Source of the DNA: Ostrinia nubilalis
Lineage: Eukaryota; Arthropoda; Insecta; Lepidoptera; Crambidae
Direction: 5' to 3'
NCBI RefSeq assembly: GCF_963855985.1
Contig: NC_087093.1
Span: forward strand, 1,123,501 to 1,187,500
Length of the DNA: 64,000 nt
In this document: in pieces, positions 42,995-52,717 of the stretch
How positions within the stretch are numbered: the first letter of the stretch is position 1
Layout of the letters: each line of letters opens with the position of its first letter
The notes under the pieces: generated by a model
What the model was told of the DNA's origin: nothing
The model's database searches: none
What the model saw: the letters and a program-made list of their open reading frames with translations, nothing else
Position numbers and translations under genes: made by a program

Positions 42995-43503
42995 TGAAAT
43001 GAAACACTCTTGTAGGTTGTTCTAACTTGTATTTCAGCACCACTGATTTACACAATTCCGACATTATGACGTCATCTTAATAGTACCTCTTGCTTTGAAC
43101 GCTCAAATCGAACTGACTGTCCAGCGGCATGCCAGCGATAAGGTAACTTCCCCTTCCATCAGCGAAAGTCGACCGGTTCAAAACGACTTATCGACGGCAT
43201 GCTCCGGAACTAGTCAAATGCAATACTTATTTCATAATTAGCTGTTTTCTTAATTTTTAAAATACTAAAATGTATACAATAAAAATCTAAAATAATTAAA
43301 TGAAATAATAAATATGAAATAATTGGATTTAATACAAAATAAATTCTAAAATGCCTAGGAAGTAATCAAATAAAGTATTTTAATTTAATAACGGGTTTTT
43401 GGGTTCTTCTAAAATACAATACAAATACTAAAATTGTTGCAATAACTATTTAAAAGTAACCAATTATCGTATAAAATACAATATAAATTCTAAAATCATT
43501 ACA
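42995..43503. repeat. LTR (right copy)
   Basis: The second 509-bp direct repeat, identical by eye to 37451-37959. It is followed by TTAG. Confidence 0.9.
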
Positions 43504-43507
43504 TTAG

Positions 43508-44035
43508 ATTTATAGGTATTTATCGGCACTTTCTTACTTCCTAAGTTCCTAGCAGTGTGAAATTATAGAGGTAGGTAACTAAACATCAAATCGTTTTTAC
43601 TTTGCGCCAAATCAGTTTCAAGTTTTGATGACAGCTTACTCGAATTTCATTTTACGTCTGATAGTATAAAAGCTGTTCTGGAGTTAGTATGAAACCAAGA
43701 GTGATGAAACACGATACGAATGCCGGAACTGTAAAAGGTTTTTACTTTTTGATTAATACGATAGGTCGGTGAATGAATTTTATCTGTTTTTACCGCGATT
43801 TTATTATTCAGCCTTTTTCTTCTGATAAACATAGACCGATCGTTTATCAGATGATGATGCTTCTTGGTTAATCAAGCTAAGTTAAGCGCGCTATTCTAAT
43901 TAAACTATTCGAAAATGTATAACATGGAATGCAATAAAGTGACTATAAGTGATCTTAAAATATACAAGCCTTTAATGTAGTTTCATGGTACATAGAGACG
44001 ACAATACATATGCACGCTGCTAACTACTACATAAC
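43508..44035. other. Unassigned sequence
   Basis: No gene or repeat assigned. Confidence 0.45.
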
Positions 44036-44196
44036 AAGGTTCTTGAGTGGAGCTTCTCTCCCGAACCTTGCTGCCCCATCGGCCGTCAATTCTGCGTACT
44101 ATGTGCCCTGCCCATTGCCACTTCAGCTTGCTAATCCGTCGGTCTATGACCTGTGCTATGACTTTAGTTCGTTTATGGATCTCCTCATTTCTTACT
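44036..44196 (-). pseudogene. LINE reverse transcriptase C-terminal region fragment
   Basis: On the minus strand the frame reads RNEEIHKRTKVIAQVIDRRI, then SKLKWQWAGHIVRRIDGRWG. This aligns with RNEEIRRRTKVTDISRRIAK and IKWQWPGNIARRDDGRWG at 60651-61022. The segment just before the C-terminus is kept and the terminal part is lost. It is the same LINE family as the QQWTSFG tails. Confidence 0.8.
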
Positions 44197-44638
44197 ATTG
44201 ATCAATTATTATGAACACCAAAACCAAAAACTCCCCTTCAAGCATAAATACCTTAAAAATACCCGTTTGACTCCCGTTCGTATCTAATGGTATCAAAATC
44301 CCGTTAATGTATCGGGCAACACTTAGCCGGTGAATAATTTAGAGGAAAGCCTAGCAGGCACATATCTGCCGGTATTTTTATTACATCACACGATCCTTGA
44401 AGAATGAATATCAAATAACGTCGGAAGTTTTTGTAGGGGAGCAAATCCGTGGTCACTACCACTGGTGAGAGGATGGAGAATTTGCGTGAGTTCTAAGTGA
44501 ATCGCGTTCGGGTTTTGAAAATGTACATTTTCATTGTATATTAAATCGTATTAAATAATAATATCGTTAAAATAACTACAGCAAAAAGGTAACATTTAAA
44601 CTGAGACCACCATTTGAAAACATAGGATCTCTACATTA
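44197..44638. other. Unassigned sequence
   Basis: No gene or repeat assigned. Confidence 0.45.
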
Positions 44639-44641
44639 TTA

Positions 44642-45604
44642 TAGTACGAGAGCCCACGACCAAAATTTTTGTCTCATAACAATACGGCCAAAACCGCATC
44701 AAATCGATAGATACGATTATCCTGAACTCGAAAATACCAATATCAGACATTTTCCGCGTAGCGTTTGATCTGACCGAATTTTCAAAATTGTCAAAGAATT
44801 TTACCAAACTGCATCATAGCAATATGTCTGATTTGCAGACTGTAGTTGAATGATAGTTCTGAGATACCGGAAACATTATTTTCAGACGTTAGTGGTGTAG
44901 CGCAAACCCGTAAAATCACTTAAAAAATTAAAAATGAGACAAAAATAATGTCTCATAGCAATACGTCTGAAAATCTTTTTTATTAGTAAATTTTGGTTAT
45001 TTGATGCGAACAAAACAATTTTCAGACGGAAATGTGAACGCATTAAATTTTGAGACCGTTTTGAAAATGTTAACAAATTTTACCGATCGGTATCATAGCA
45101 ATATGTCTGAAAATTGTTGGACATGTTAAAATAAGTTGTCCACATGTGCAAAAAATTTATATCAGACAAATTAAGTGTAGCACCTTCTCTATCATACAAC
45201 TTTTTGATACACTTAAAGTGTCTGAAAACAGGTTTTTGGTAATCATGGCAGCAATACGAAAAGTTAAAAAAAATAATTATCCGTATTGCTATGATACAGG
45301 TCGGCTAAATTTGTTGACATTTTCAAAAATGCGCACAGGCTATATGCTACGCGCAAAATGTCTGAAAACAAACTTTTTCGTAATACAATTATAAAATCTA
45401 TGTACATTTTCACTATCAGACGTATTGCTATAATACCGACTGTCTTTTTTTTTTGACACAGCAGAAATGGCCTCCCACTCAGTTGCTACACTTTCGACCG
45501 TTAGTACACACCTAGTCGGGTTCAGAATCATACAATCTAACGATTTTATAGGGTTTTTGCCGTATTGCTATGACACATGGTTTTGGTCGTGGGCTCTCGT
45601 ACTA
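44642..45604. mobile_element. DNA element with TIRs and many internal AGCAATACGTCTGA boxes
   Basis: Both ends carry TAGTACGAGAGCCCACGACC, perfect over at least 24 bp. A TTA stands directly outside (44639-44641 and 45605-45607). Inside, boxes of the type ATAGCAATATGTCTGA occur several times pointing inward in the left half and, as reverse complements, in the right half. These look like repeated transposase-binding or folding units. It is 963 bp with no transposase. Small frames within it are repeat by-products. Confidence 0.85.
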
Positions 45605-45619
45605 TTAGTTTTTTATTAA

Positions 45620-45960
45620 CTCATTTATTTCCATATTTTATCAGATATTTTTGGTGGCGTAATGGGTAGGTTTATGCGCAAAATAGTTTCTGAGGAAGGA
45701 GGAAGGAAAGGAGGTTTTTCTGAAATTGATGGATAGAGGAATGGATTCCTGATGGATTGACGGGAGGAGAAGCGGGCTAAACGGAGAGTCTTCTTCTGCC
45801 TCGCTATATCCTTTTATATGGGGTCGGCTTTCCCAATCATACGCCGACATTTACTTCTATCTGTAACGTCTTGTTCGTAGAGTTTACACTTCACTTTCAT
45901 GTGCTTTGGACTTCTGTCATCCAGGTGGTTTGAGGTCTGACCGAAGCGTGATCTTTTGAT
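45620..45960. repeat. Likely retroposon remnant
   Basis: Contains TATATGGGGTCGGCTTTCCC and ATGTGCTTTGGACTTCTGTC with ATCCAGGTGGTTTGAGGTCT, strings I recognise from a common lepidopteran repeat, probably an antisense LINE part. No open frame survives. Confidence 0.45.
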
Positions 45961-47560
45961 TTTACCTTTTATTGCAAACTTGTACAGAATTTAGAGATAT
46001 AACGACAAATAGTACGGGCTTAGCTTTTCCTGGGGAGCATGAATTTCCAAAGAAAATACGCCACGAATCGAGCTTGAAGTATGAACTAAGTATAAAGTGA
46101 TCGCAGGGCGATGATAAGTTGCTATTTTGATTCATTTTACTTGCACTTTTATTCATTTATACGATACATAAAGGCAGGGAAATATTATTTTTCTATCTTG
46201 TGGATTTTAACAAACTTGCATTTATAAAGAGAGGGTTCGCTTACCTTTTTAATCTGTTAACGGCTATCTAAGAATAAATCCACAGCCATTCTGTGCTCAT
46301 TCAACATCTTGCAAGACGTGGAATCGTAGAGCTCCTGCTCGGTCAGTTTTGCGACAGGGCAATAAGATGTAAAATGATTAATGTATGCAATGTCCGAATG
46401 TCTGCATGTCATCACTATAGTGTCCCACCAATAAAATAATTGAAACTGATCTTTATAATAAAACTGTCTACTTACATTATAATTACTATTCACTCACCAT
46501 AACTTCCCAAACCGCCAGAATCACTTCCCCGTCACGGCTACAGCCCCATGACAAATGCTCGTTCCGCATCAATTTGTCTATACATCGTTAAAGCCCCGTT
46601 TCCTCTTATTAATTTTTGCTCCCCTGGCATGCACTCCATATACGGAGGTAACAAGTAGTCTATTCTGATAACGGTTTTCAAAAGTCTACTCTATCTGACT
46701 CTTTCACTCGAGCCTACATTGTATAGCGAGTGACAGAGACGTGTAGCGACGATAGTGTCTCAGTATTATAAGGGCTTAGAAATTCCGCACAAATGATTTG
46801 ATCGACGCGCTGTCGATTTTATCGGGAAGTTAGAATATCCGAGCGATGCAGCGATTTTACTGGTGTTCGAGGTGTTGATAGTTTGACGTGTAAAAAAGTT
46901 TCGACACCGTCATTTGTTTTGGAATGGAATTTGAAATTCAAAAGTCTGACAATGGAATAACTCTAATTATTTCTTTTTCTAATGTTACCAAATTTTTTGA
47001 ATGCCAGTGTTGAGCGTTGTGTTGTTGTTTTCGTACCTATTAAGCTACTGTACACCTACCTGAAAAAGAACAATATTATCAGCTAGAATTTTGGTCCATT
47101 ACACCTAAAATCCTACATTATACCCTATACAAATCACCCATATTATGTCAATTTAAGTATAATAAACGAGCGTGCCATTCTAACCCCATGCTGTCGCCGT
47201 TGCGAAAAAAATCAATTAAAATTAATTGGGCTCATTTCCACCATGACTACGGCGGGACACCTTAAACATCTGCTCCCCGAAATAGAAGTTGGACAGACAA
47301 TATTACGCACACATCTGCCGGGAACAGACAACAATTAAACTTGGCCGACTAAACCGGAGTTATTGGTTAAGTTTGACTTTTAATGGACACCTGTCAAAGA
47401 TTCTGGGAAACTTGCCGAGTTTTCGGGCGTAGGATTATTCGTACGTAAAGTGCGATCTTGCTTGTTATTTTGTAGAGAGCGGCTAGCATTTAAGAACTTC
47501 TGCTTTTGTTAATCCTCATTGTTTTTAATCATTTCAATTTTTATTTAAGGAAATTTTCTT
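45961..47560. other. Unassigned sequence
   Basis: 46495-46660 and 47150-47430 are GC-balanced and have no partner in the window. No gene. Confidence 0.4.
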
Positions 47561-47682
47561 AGGCTTTAGTTGCACCACCTAACTTTGACCGTAACTATAA
47601 CGATAACCGGTGTTTTTTGTATGGAGTTAGACAGATTTTTGACGTTTGTCAAAGTTAAAATAATATGGTGCAACCCAGCCTT
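47561..47682 (+). mobile_element. MITE family A, copy 3
   Basis: Ends AGGCTTTAGTTGCACCACC and GGTGCAACCCAGCCTTA. The inner part is GTAACTATAACGATAACCGG, TTTTTTGTATGGAGTT and GACGTTTGTCAAAGTTAAAA. Confidence 0.85.
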
Positions 47683-49299
47683 ACTTTTTAACACTTAATA
47701 AAAATTCAACATTGAGACCGAAATGTCTCTAATATAGACAATTTGAGTAACCTTATCTCTGATTTAAAGTGGAAACTGTTGAAGTTAAAAAGGGGGTTCA
47801 ACCTTGTTGAACCTGTTTGACTTAAAGTACCTGACTCACTTACCTACTAGATATTTAGTTGCCTGCTGCTGTCTTTCTCGAACACTAAATAGTTAGTTAA
47901 AAAGGCCCGGATTATAGAATCCGGGTCTTTTCAAGACAAGAATGAATAAGCACTTACAGAGCACATAATATGTACCATCCTAGACAGCATCTCATTTAAC
48001 ATCAGGTACGATTGCGGTCAAATACATGGTTCTGCATAAAAAAAAGTTCAAATAAAGTCAATTCCTGCTACTGGCTAGATCTGCCCCGATAACCCAGGAA
48101 AAAAACACCCAATAAATCGTATATCAGTCACTTCGGTTATCACAATGGATTGGAAGCGCCGTAGATAAATTCCTCTAGATTGATATTATTATGTCAAGCC
48201 ATCATTCAAACCCAACTCGGATTAAAATTGAAAGCGTTCCAAGTCACAGAAACAAAGGTTTACAATGTATGCGCTGACGTGCAGCGCAACAGCAAAAGGC
48301 TGATACCACAATGCGAAAATGGAGAGCAGAATCTCTCTTTACAAGATACGTCATAGCAGTCGTACAGTCAGCGTCAAATTGTGCGTGACACCCAAAGTGG
48401 CCAAATAGTTGACAATACAACCTTATTCCAATTGTAACCAAGACGGACGACTTACCTGTAACGTACCTTGGCAAAATAGGAAACACCATATGATACCTAC
48501 TCAACATAAACAGGAACTATAAAGTCGTCGCGACGTGTTGCCTTGTCTTGATCTGACTTTGATTTGATTTTGACCACCTGGTTATACCTAATGCTACTTC
48601 AGAAGCAATTTGTAAATCATCATTCCGAAATTAAAGATAAATCATATCTACTGGAGATCAGTGAATAAAATATGAAAAATAGGCCTTTATATTCTAAGTA
48701 TTCTCCCCCTGCATCTATCATTTTCATCTCTGTCTCGCGTAGGGTTCACGTCTCTGCAGCATTAATTGATATTTTTACACTGGGCTATCTAGTCCCAATA
48801 TGGGAAAGGTGAGTTCTGACCAGCCGGGTCTCATTACACCATCAGGATTGGATACGTTTGTTCTATATGATCCTTCTGGCTTCTTCTTCATAATGTCCGT
48901 GCTGCATCAGGGCGCATCGCGAATGAAAACTTGATAAGCAGATGCAGATTATTTGCATACGCGGAATCGCACCACTTCACACGTGCTGCATCACTCGCGC
49001 GGGCACTACTAAAGGCTTTATGTAATCGAATCTTCATCTTGTCGTGTCGACAAAACTCCTCTACGAGAGTGGCGTTTTCAGTAGGATTCATTAAATCTTC
49101 TTGCGTGTGTTTGATTTTTGGGCATTAGTCATTTCTAAATTAGGAAATATTAATGTATTAAAGCAGATTCTTTAATTAATAAAGTTACCACAAAAAGAAG
49201 AATAATAGTAAGCAAAATCTAGCATAAATACTTTATGCTATATTCCTATCATATCGTATTATACCATGGAAATATATAGGACTATAATACTGTAATTTA
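47683..49299. other. Unassigned sequence with repeat pieces
   Basis: About 48365-48415 (CAGTCAGCGTCAAATTGTGC...) looks like a common lepidopteran repeat. 47905-47935 has a small hairpin (GGCCCGGATTATAGAATCCGGGTC). No gene. Confidence 0.4.
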
Positions 49300-49500
49300 A
49301 TAAGTTCCAAATTAAAAATCCAATTTCAAATTCAAATAGTTTATTCAGTATAAATCCCTTTTCCAGGGCATTTATACACGTCCCAAATATAGCTTGCCCT
49401 ACCACCACTTCGGGACATCATGGGCTGGTGCTGAGAAGAAGTGGCGGAAGAAACTCAGTCACCTTTGTCAGCCTCTTTTCCAACCAGATACAACAATTTA
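49300..49500 (+). repeat. Repeat family B, copy 2 (uninterrupted)
   Basis: Runs from AAATTCAAATAGTTTATTC through CCTTTTCCAGGGCATTTATA and ACCACCACTTCGGGACATCA to AAGAAACTCAGTCACCTTTG. It provides the empty-site reference for the MITE at 33602. Confidence 0.85.
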
Positions 49501-50044
49501 TAACTTGCATAAAAATGAATAATCTAGCAGTAATTAAGTCTTATTTATTATTAACATTTTGACGGTATTTTGTATAACCAGTATTTATAATCAAACACAC
49601 AGAACACAAGTTCTAAGTTAGGTTACGTTAAGACTTAGGTTTTGGTTAGGTCAAGAGTTAGATTTAGGTTAGGTTAGGACTTAGGTTTTGTACCATAACA
49701 TAACCAGCAACTATTAGCATTGTCCTTCTTTATACTGGTCAACAAACTACCGACCCGACCCCGTGGCATGTCACCATCAATTGGCCAGGTGTCAAAATAA
49801 TAGCCCTGGCGCAGCCACATAGCCAGGTGTTAATACAATATCACAATACAATAACACAACAAGCACAATAATAGTACCAATAAACAATGTACACTTAACT
49901 TTGGTCAGCATCACCTCAAAGATCCATCGAGACTGCCTTTCAACGAGGAATTCCATATATTTATACCCATACTCCTACCTTTCCTCTACTCAACTCTGAT
50001 TGGTCACTTAAGACGACCAATCAGAAAACAGGAAGTTAGATAAT
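49501..50044. other. Unassigned sequence with a hairpin
   Basis: Contains TTAGGTTAGG-type repeats at 49618-49690. A perfect 10-bp stem lies at 49996-50024 (CTGATTGGTC, 9-base loop, GACCAATCAG). No gene. Confidence 0.5.
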
Positions 50045-50395
50045 ATTTAAACGGACCCGGAAGTTGGAATTTCTCATTTTACAATATTTGTTTTTGATCA
50101 AAAGATAGTATGTTGGCTTATTAATTATACTTTTAATAATATTTAAGAAATATTAATAATTATTATCCAAAAGCTGGAAATCTTACAATAAATTCTATAA
50201 ACAGGAAGTTCGAATATATTATAACTAATAATATTAAAACGGACCCAGATTTATTTTTGATTGAATATTAGCCAGTTGGCTTATTAATTTATCAATTTAA
50301 TTATATTTAAGAAACATTAATAACCACTATTCAGAAGCCGGAAATCTTACAATAAATTCTTATTTGCAAACGGAAGTCTTAATTTTATCTGACAG
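50045..50395. repeat. Tandem duplication, unit about 163 bp
   Basis: Two copies share TTGGCTTATTAATT (at about 50113 and 50276), AAACGGACCC (50049 and 50237) and GGAAATCTTACAATAAATTC (50178 and 50340), in the same order. Confidence 0.75.
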
Positions 50396-51388
50396 TTAAT
50401 ATGGCGGCTGTTTGATACTTGGTGTGTGTGATGTTATAGAAAGTTAATAAATAGTGTAGTTACTAATATTAATTATAGGTCACATGAAATATTAATATCA
50501 ATCAGGTATGTACATAATATAATTAATCTAACACGTGCAGTTGTTTGGGCACGCAGGGCCCGACATTCATGTGCTACATCGACTGTGACATCATACAAAC
50601 ATTAAGGTTGTAAACGTCCTCAATTCTAATCAAGAATACTAATTAATCCTACCTATTCTATAGTGTGAATCAGTTATGATAGTTTGTGAGGATGGATGGT
50701 TGTTACTTTTCACGCAAAAACTACAGAAATTTTTGATGGAATTTTCAGTATTCTTGCGTATGATATTTCCGTAATAAACTAAATTGCACGCGGATGATGT
50801 CGCAGGAAAAAGTTAGACTAATCCCAGGACTTAAATTACTTGCGTATAGGTAATATCAATTAATATGTAGCAATTTTTGGATTACAGAGCTAGAAGTCTG
50901 TTAAAAATATAAAACTTTTGATTGTGATCCTTTTCATTCAGGGGGCTTTTGCCTTAATCGCCACGCTTGGCAGGCGCGTTATGAAAATCCTTGGGGGAGG
51001 CTTTTGTCCAGCAGTGGACGTCATTTGGCTGAAACGAATGAAAGAATTGAAGAAATAAAATCTGGCAAAAGCAAGTTTGCAAGAAGTGAATTATTAACAA
51101 AACTTTTTGCTATTCATTTTTTTACTGGCCAGAAGACAGTCTTTCTTTCCCAAGACGAACCTTCTCATTAGTTTAAATCAACAGTCAAGCGGTTTATTTA
51201 AAACCTGGCTTTACAAGAATTAAACAGAACAATAGAAATCCTGAACCTCGAGTAACAATGGTATAAAAACATGTCGCTTTCTTGTCTGTCATAAAACTCA
51301 TAAATGATACAAGCTTGAATTTGCATGCATGCATGTTACGCCATGTTGCTCCCGTGCCCGTCCGACTTCATGTGGAGTTAGGCTTGCA
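50396..51388. other. Unassigned sequence containing one LINE tail
   Basis: 50988-51045 encodes KSLGEAFVQQWTSFG plus stop, the C-terminal end of the common LINE family, plus strand. The rest has no gene. Confidence 0.55.
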
Positions 51389-51724
51389 TTAAACCCACTT
51401 TCCAAGGAGGAGCGGAGCAGAGAAGTTTTTTTAATAACCAATCAGAATACATTATTTGCACATCTCTACTCTGCTCCGCTTCGGTTGAAATGGATCGAGC
51501 GGAGAAGAGCAGAGCGGTGAGCGCAGTGTTTCTTAGGCCTCAGCCTCGAATTTAGCGGGCAGCGGGGCGGCGGCGGTAGCGGCAGGATCTTATGCGTAAA
51601 GCGCGCTCTACACTCGCTCGCGATTCTTGCTGTGAATTCACGCCGCGATTCGCGCCGTGCACTTCGCGTTTATATATGTGTCTCTCCACACTCGCGAAGC
51701 CTCGCAGTCTCGTTCGCGGCCTCA

Positions 51725-51826
51725 ATGGATGACGACGTGATTGTCGCTGCTGCGGTGACGCTCTGTGCTATATCGTATTACAATTACCTATGTATTAAAA
51801 ATAAGACACAAATAAAAAATGTTTAA
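51725..51826 (+). pseudogene. Harbinger transposase N-terminal remnant
   Basis: A 33-codon frame starts at the ATG at 51725 with MDDDVIVAAAVTLCAISYYN and ends in Lys/Asn-rich residues at a TAA. From memory this resembles the start of insect Harbinger transposases (acidic start, hydrophobic helix, YYNY, then basic residues). The DDE nuclease domain is absent because of the internal deletion. Upstream in-frame codons from 51632 are in the CG-rich subterminal repeat and are not counted. Inference, but strongly supported by the element ends. Confidence 0.6.
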
Positions 51827-52094
51827 TGGGTTTATATATTATTATTTCACTTGAGCTTGCCCCACTATGAGTGGAATCCTTAATTTTCTTTCTATAGGTT
51901 CTATAACTGGACATAAATGAGTCTTTTTTTTTCCATTCACCCACAGGAATATTCAAAATGTCACTTATCCGCGTCCAGGCATAGTGGGTCTTATTTTTAT
52001 TTTTATGGTCCTTGTGTTTGGACTGCCAAAGTATTGGTTCGGATTGAAAACACTCCATAAACAACTCAAGTTCATTATTCCATGTAGTACTCAT
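51795..52094 (-). CDS. MADF-domain protein of a Harbinger element, truncated
   Basis: This 99-residue frame starts at ATG 52094. Residues about 10-73 form a MADF (Myb/SANT-like) domain: FMECFQSEPILWQSKHKDHK, then the AWTRISDIL helix and WKKKDSFMSSYRTYRKKIKD. Such proteins are the second gene of PIF/Harbinger elements: they bind DNA and bring the transposase to the ends. The usual C-terminal part is missing. After SGASSSE the frame runs into unrelated residues and ends at 51795, overlapping the transposase remnant by about 30 bp on the other strand, evidently at the deletion junction. The DNA-binding half could still be made, so the product might act as a repressor. That is speculation. Confidence 0.75.
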   Translation of the reverse strand: MSTTWNNELELFMECFQSEPILWQSKHKDHKNKNKTHYAWTRISDILNIPVGEWKKKDSFMSSYRTYRKKIKDSTHSGASSSEIIIYKPIKHFLFVSYF

Positions 52095-52717
52095 TTAAAA
52101 AAAAAAGAACGTTAGTAAGTTCGCAATAATGCACAACCAGTCAACCACTTGCGACGGCGTCTTCTCAGCTACTGCGAAAAACTGCGAGTGTAGTTGCGTT
52201 CGCGATCGCGCGCCGTGAACCAAGCGCGAACCTTTGTCGCGGGGAACGGCGCGAAGCGTGAACGTGAACGCGCGAAAGTCCGCGAAACCATCTACACACG
52301 CGTTTCGCGGCTTTCGCGGACTTTCGCGCCGCGAGTGTAGAGCGCGCTTAAAATCAAATAGACCGGTTCTCGAAAACAGCGGCGCGGGAGCGGGCAACGA
52401 ACGGGCAGCGGCGCGAGAGCGGGCAACGAGCGGGCAGCGCACTCCTTCTTTTGCCCACAATAAATCGAGCGTTAGGAATAAATTTTAATCGAAATAAAAT
52501 TGTCGCCGTTGTTCAGACGTTTCGTTTGCGAATAAAAACAAATATCTCGACAACACAACCCCGAACACAACACTTCGCCGCTAAAGTGCCGCGCGAGCTG
52601 CCCGCTTGTTTCGAGAACGGGTCTGCGTTGCCCGCCCCGCTCCCGCGCCGCCGCCGCTCCCGCCCCGCTGCCCGCTAAATTCGAGGCTGAGGCCTTAAGG
52701 CGATTAGAGTCCTCAAT

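Larger units (their letters stand above)
37451..43503 (-). mobile_element. LTR retrotransposon-like element without long coding frames
   Basis: Two direct repeats of 509 bp (37451-37959 and 42995-43503) start TG and end CA. A 4-bp duplication, TTAG, lies immediately outside (37447-37450 and 43504-43507). I found no difference between the LTRs, so the insertion is young. The 5035-bp interior has no frame above about 90 codons, yet a typical gag-pol needs over 1000. It is therefore non-autonomous, of the large-derivative (LARD) kind. Orientation is tentative: GGGAGG just inside the left LTR (minus-strand reading) could be part of a polypurine tract, and the better open stretches are on the minus strand. 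A primer-binding site was not identified for either orientation. Confidence 0.85.
51536..52694. mobile_element. PIF/Harbinger derivative, internally deleted
   Basis: Ends are GGCCTCAGCCTCGAATTTAG and its exact reverse complement, with the match continuing into GCGGGCAGCGGGGC. TTA flanks both ends (51533-51535 and 52695-52697), the hallmark of PIF/Harbinger. A second inverted pair, AAGCGCGCTCTACACTCG, lies inside (about 51598-51615 and 52331-52348). It keeps remnants of both Harbinger genes, transposase N-terminus (plus strand) and MADF protein (minus strand). At 1159 bp it lacks the catalytic domain. Confidence 0.93.

Noticed and set aside
37451..43503. Simple segmental duplication of 511 bp
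   Set aside because: TG...CA termini and the TTAG duplication at the outer borders fit LTRs better. The extra two shared bases beyond CA are explained by chance T residues.
45146..45394. 82-codon plus-strand frame
   Set aside because: Lies inside the TIR element with AGCAATACGTCTGA boxes. Repeat by-product.
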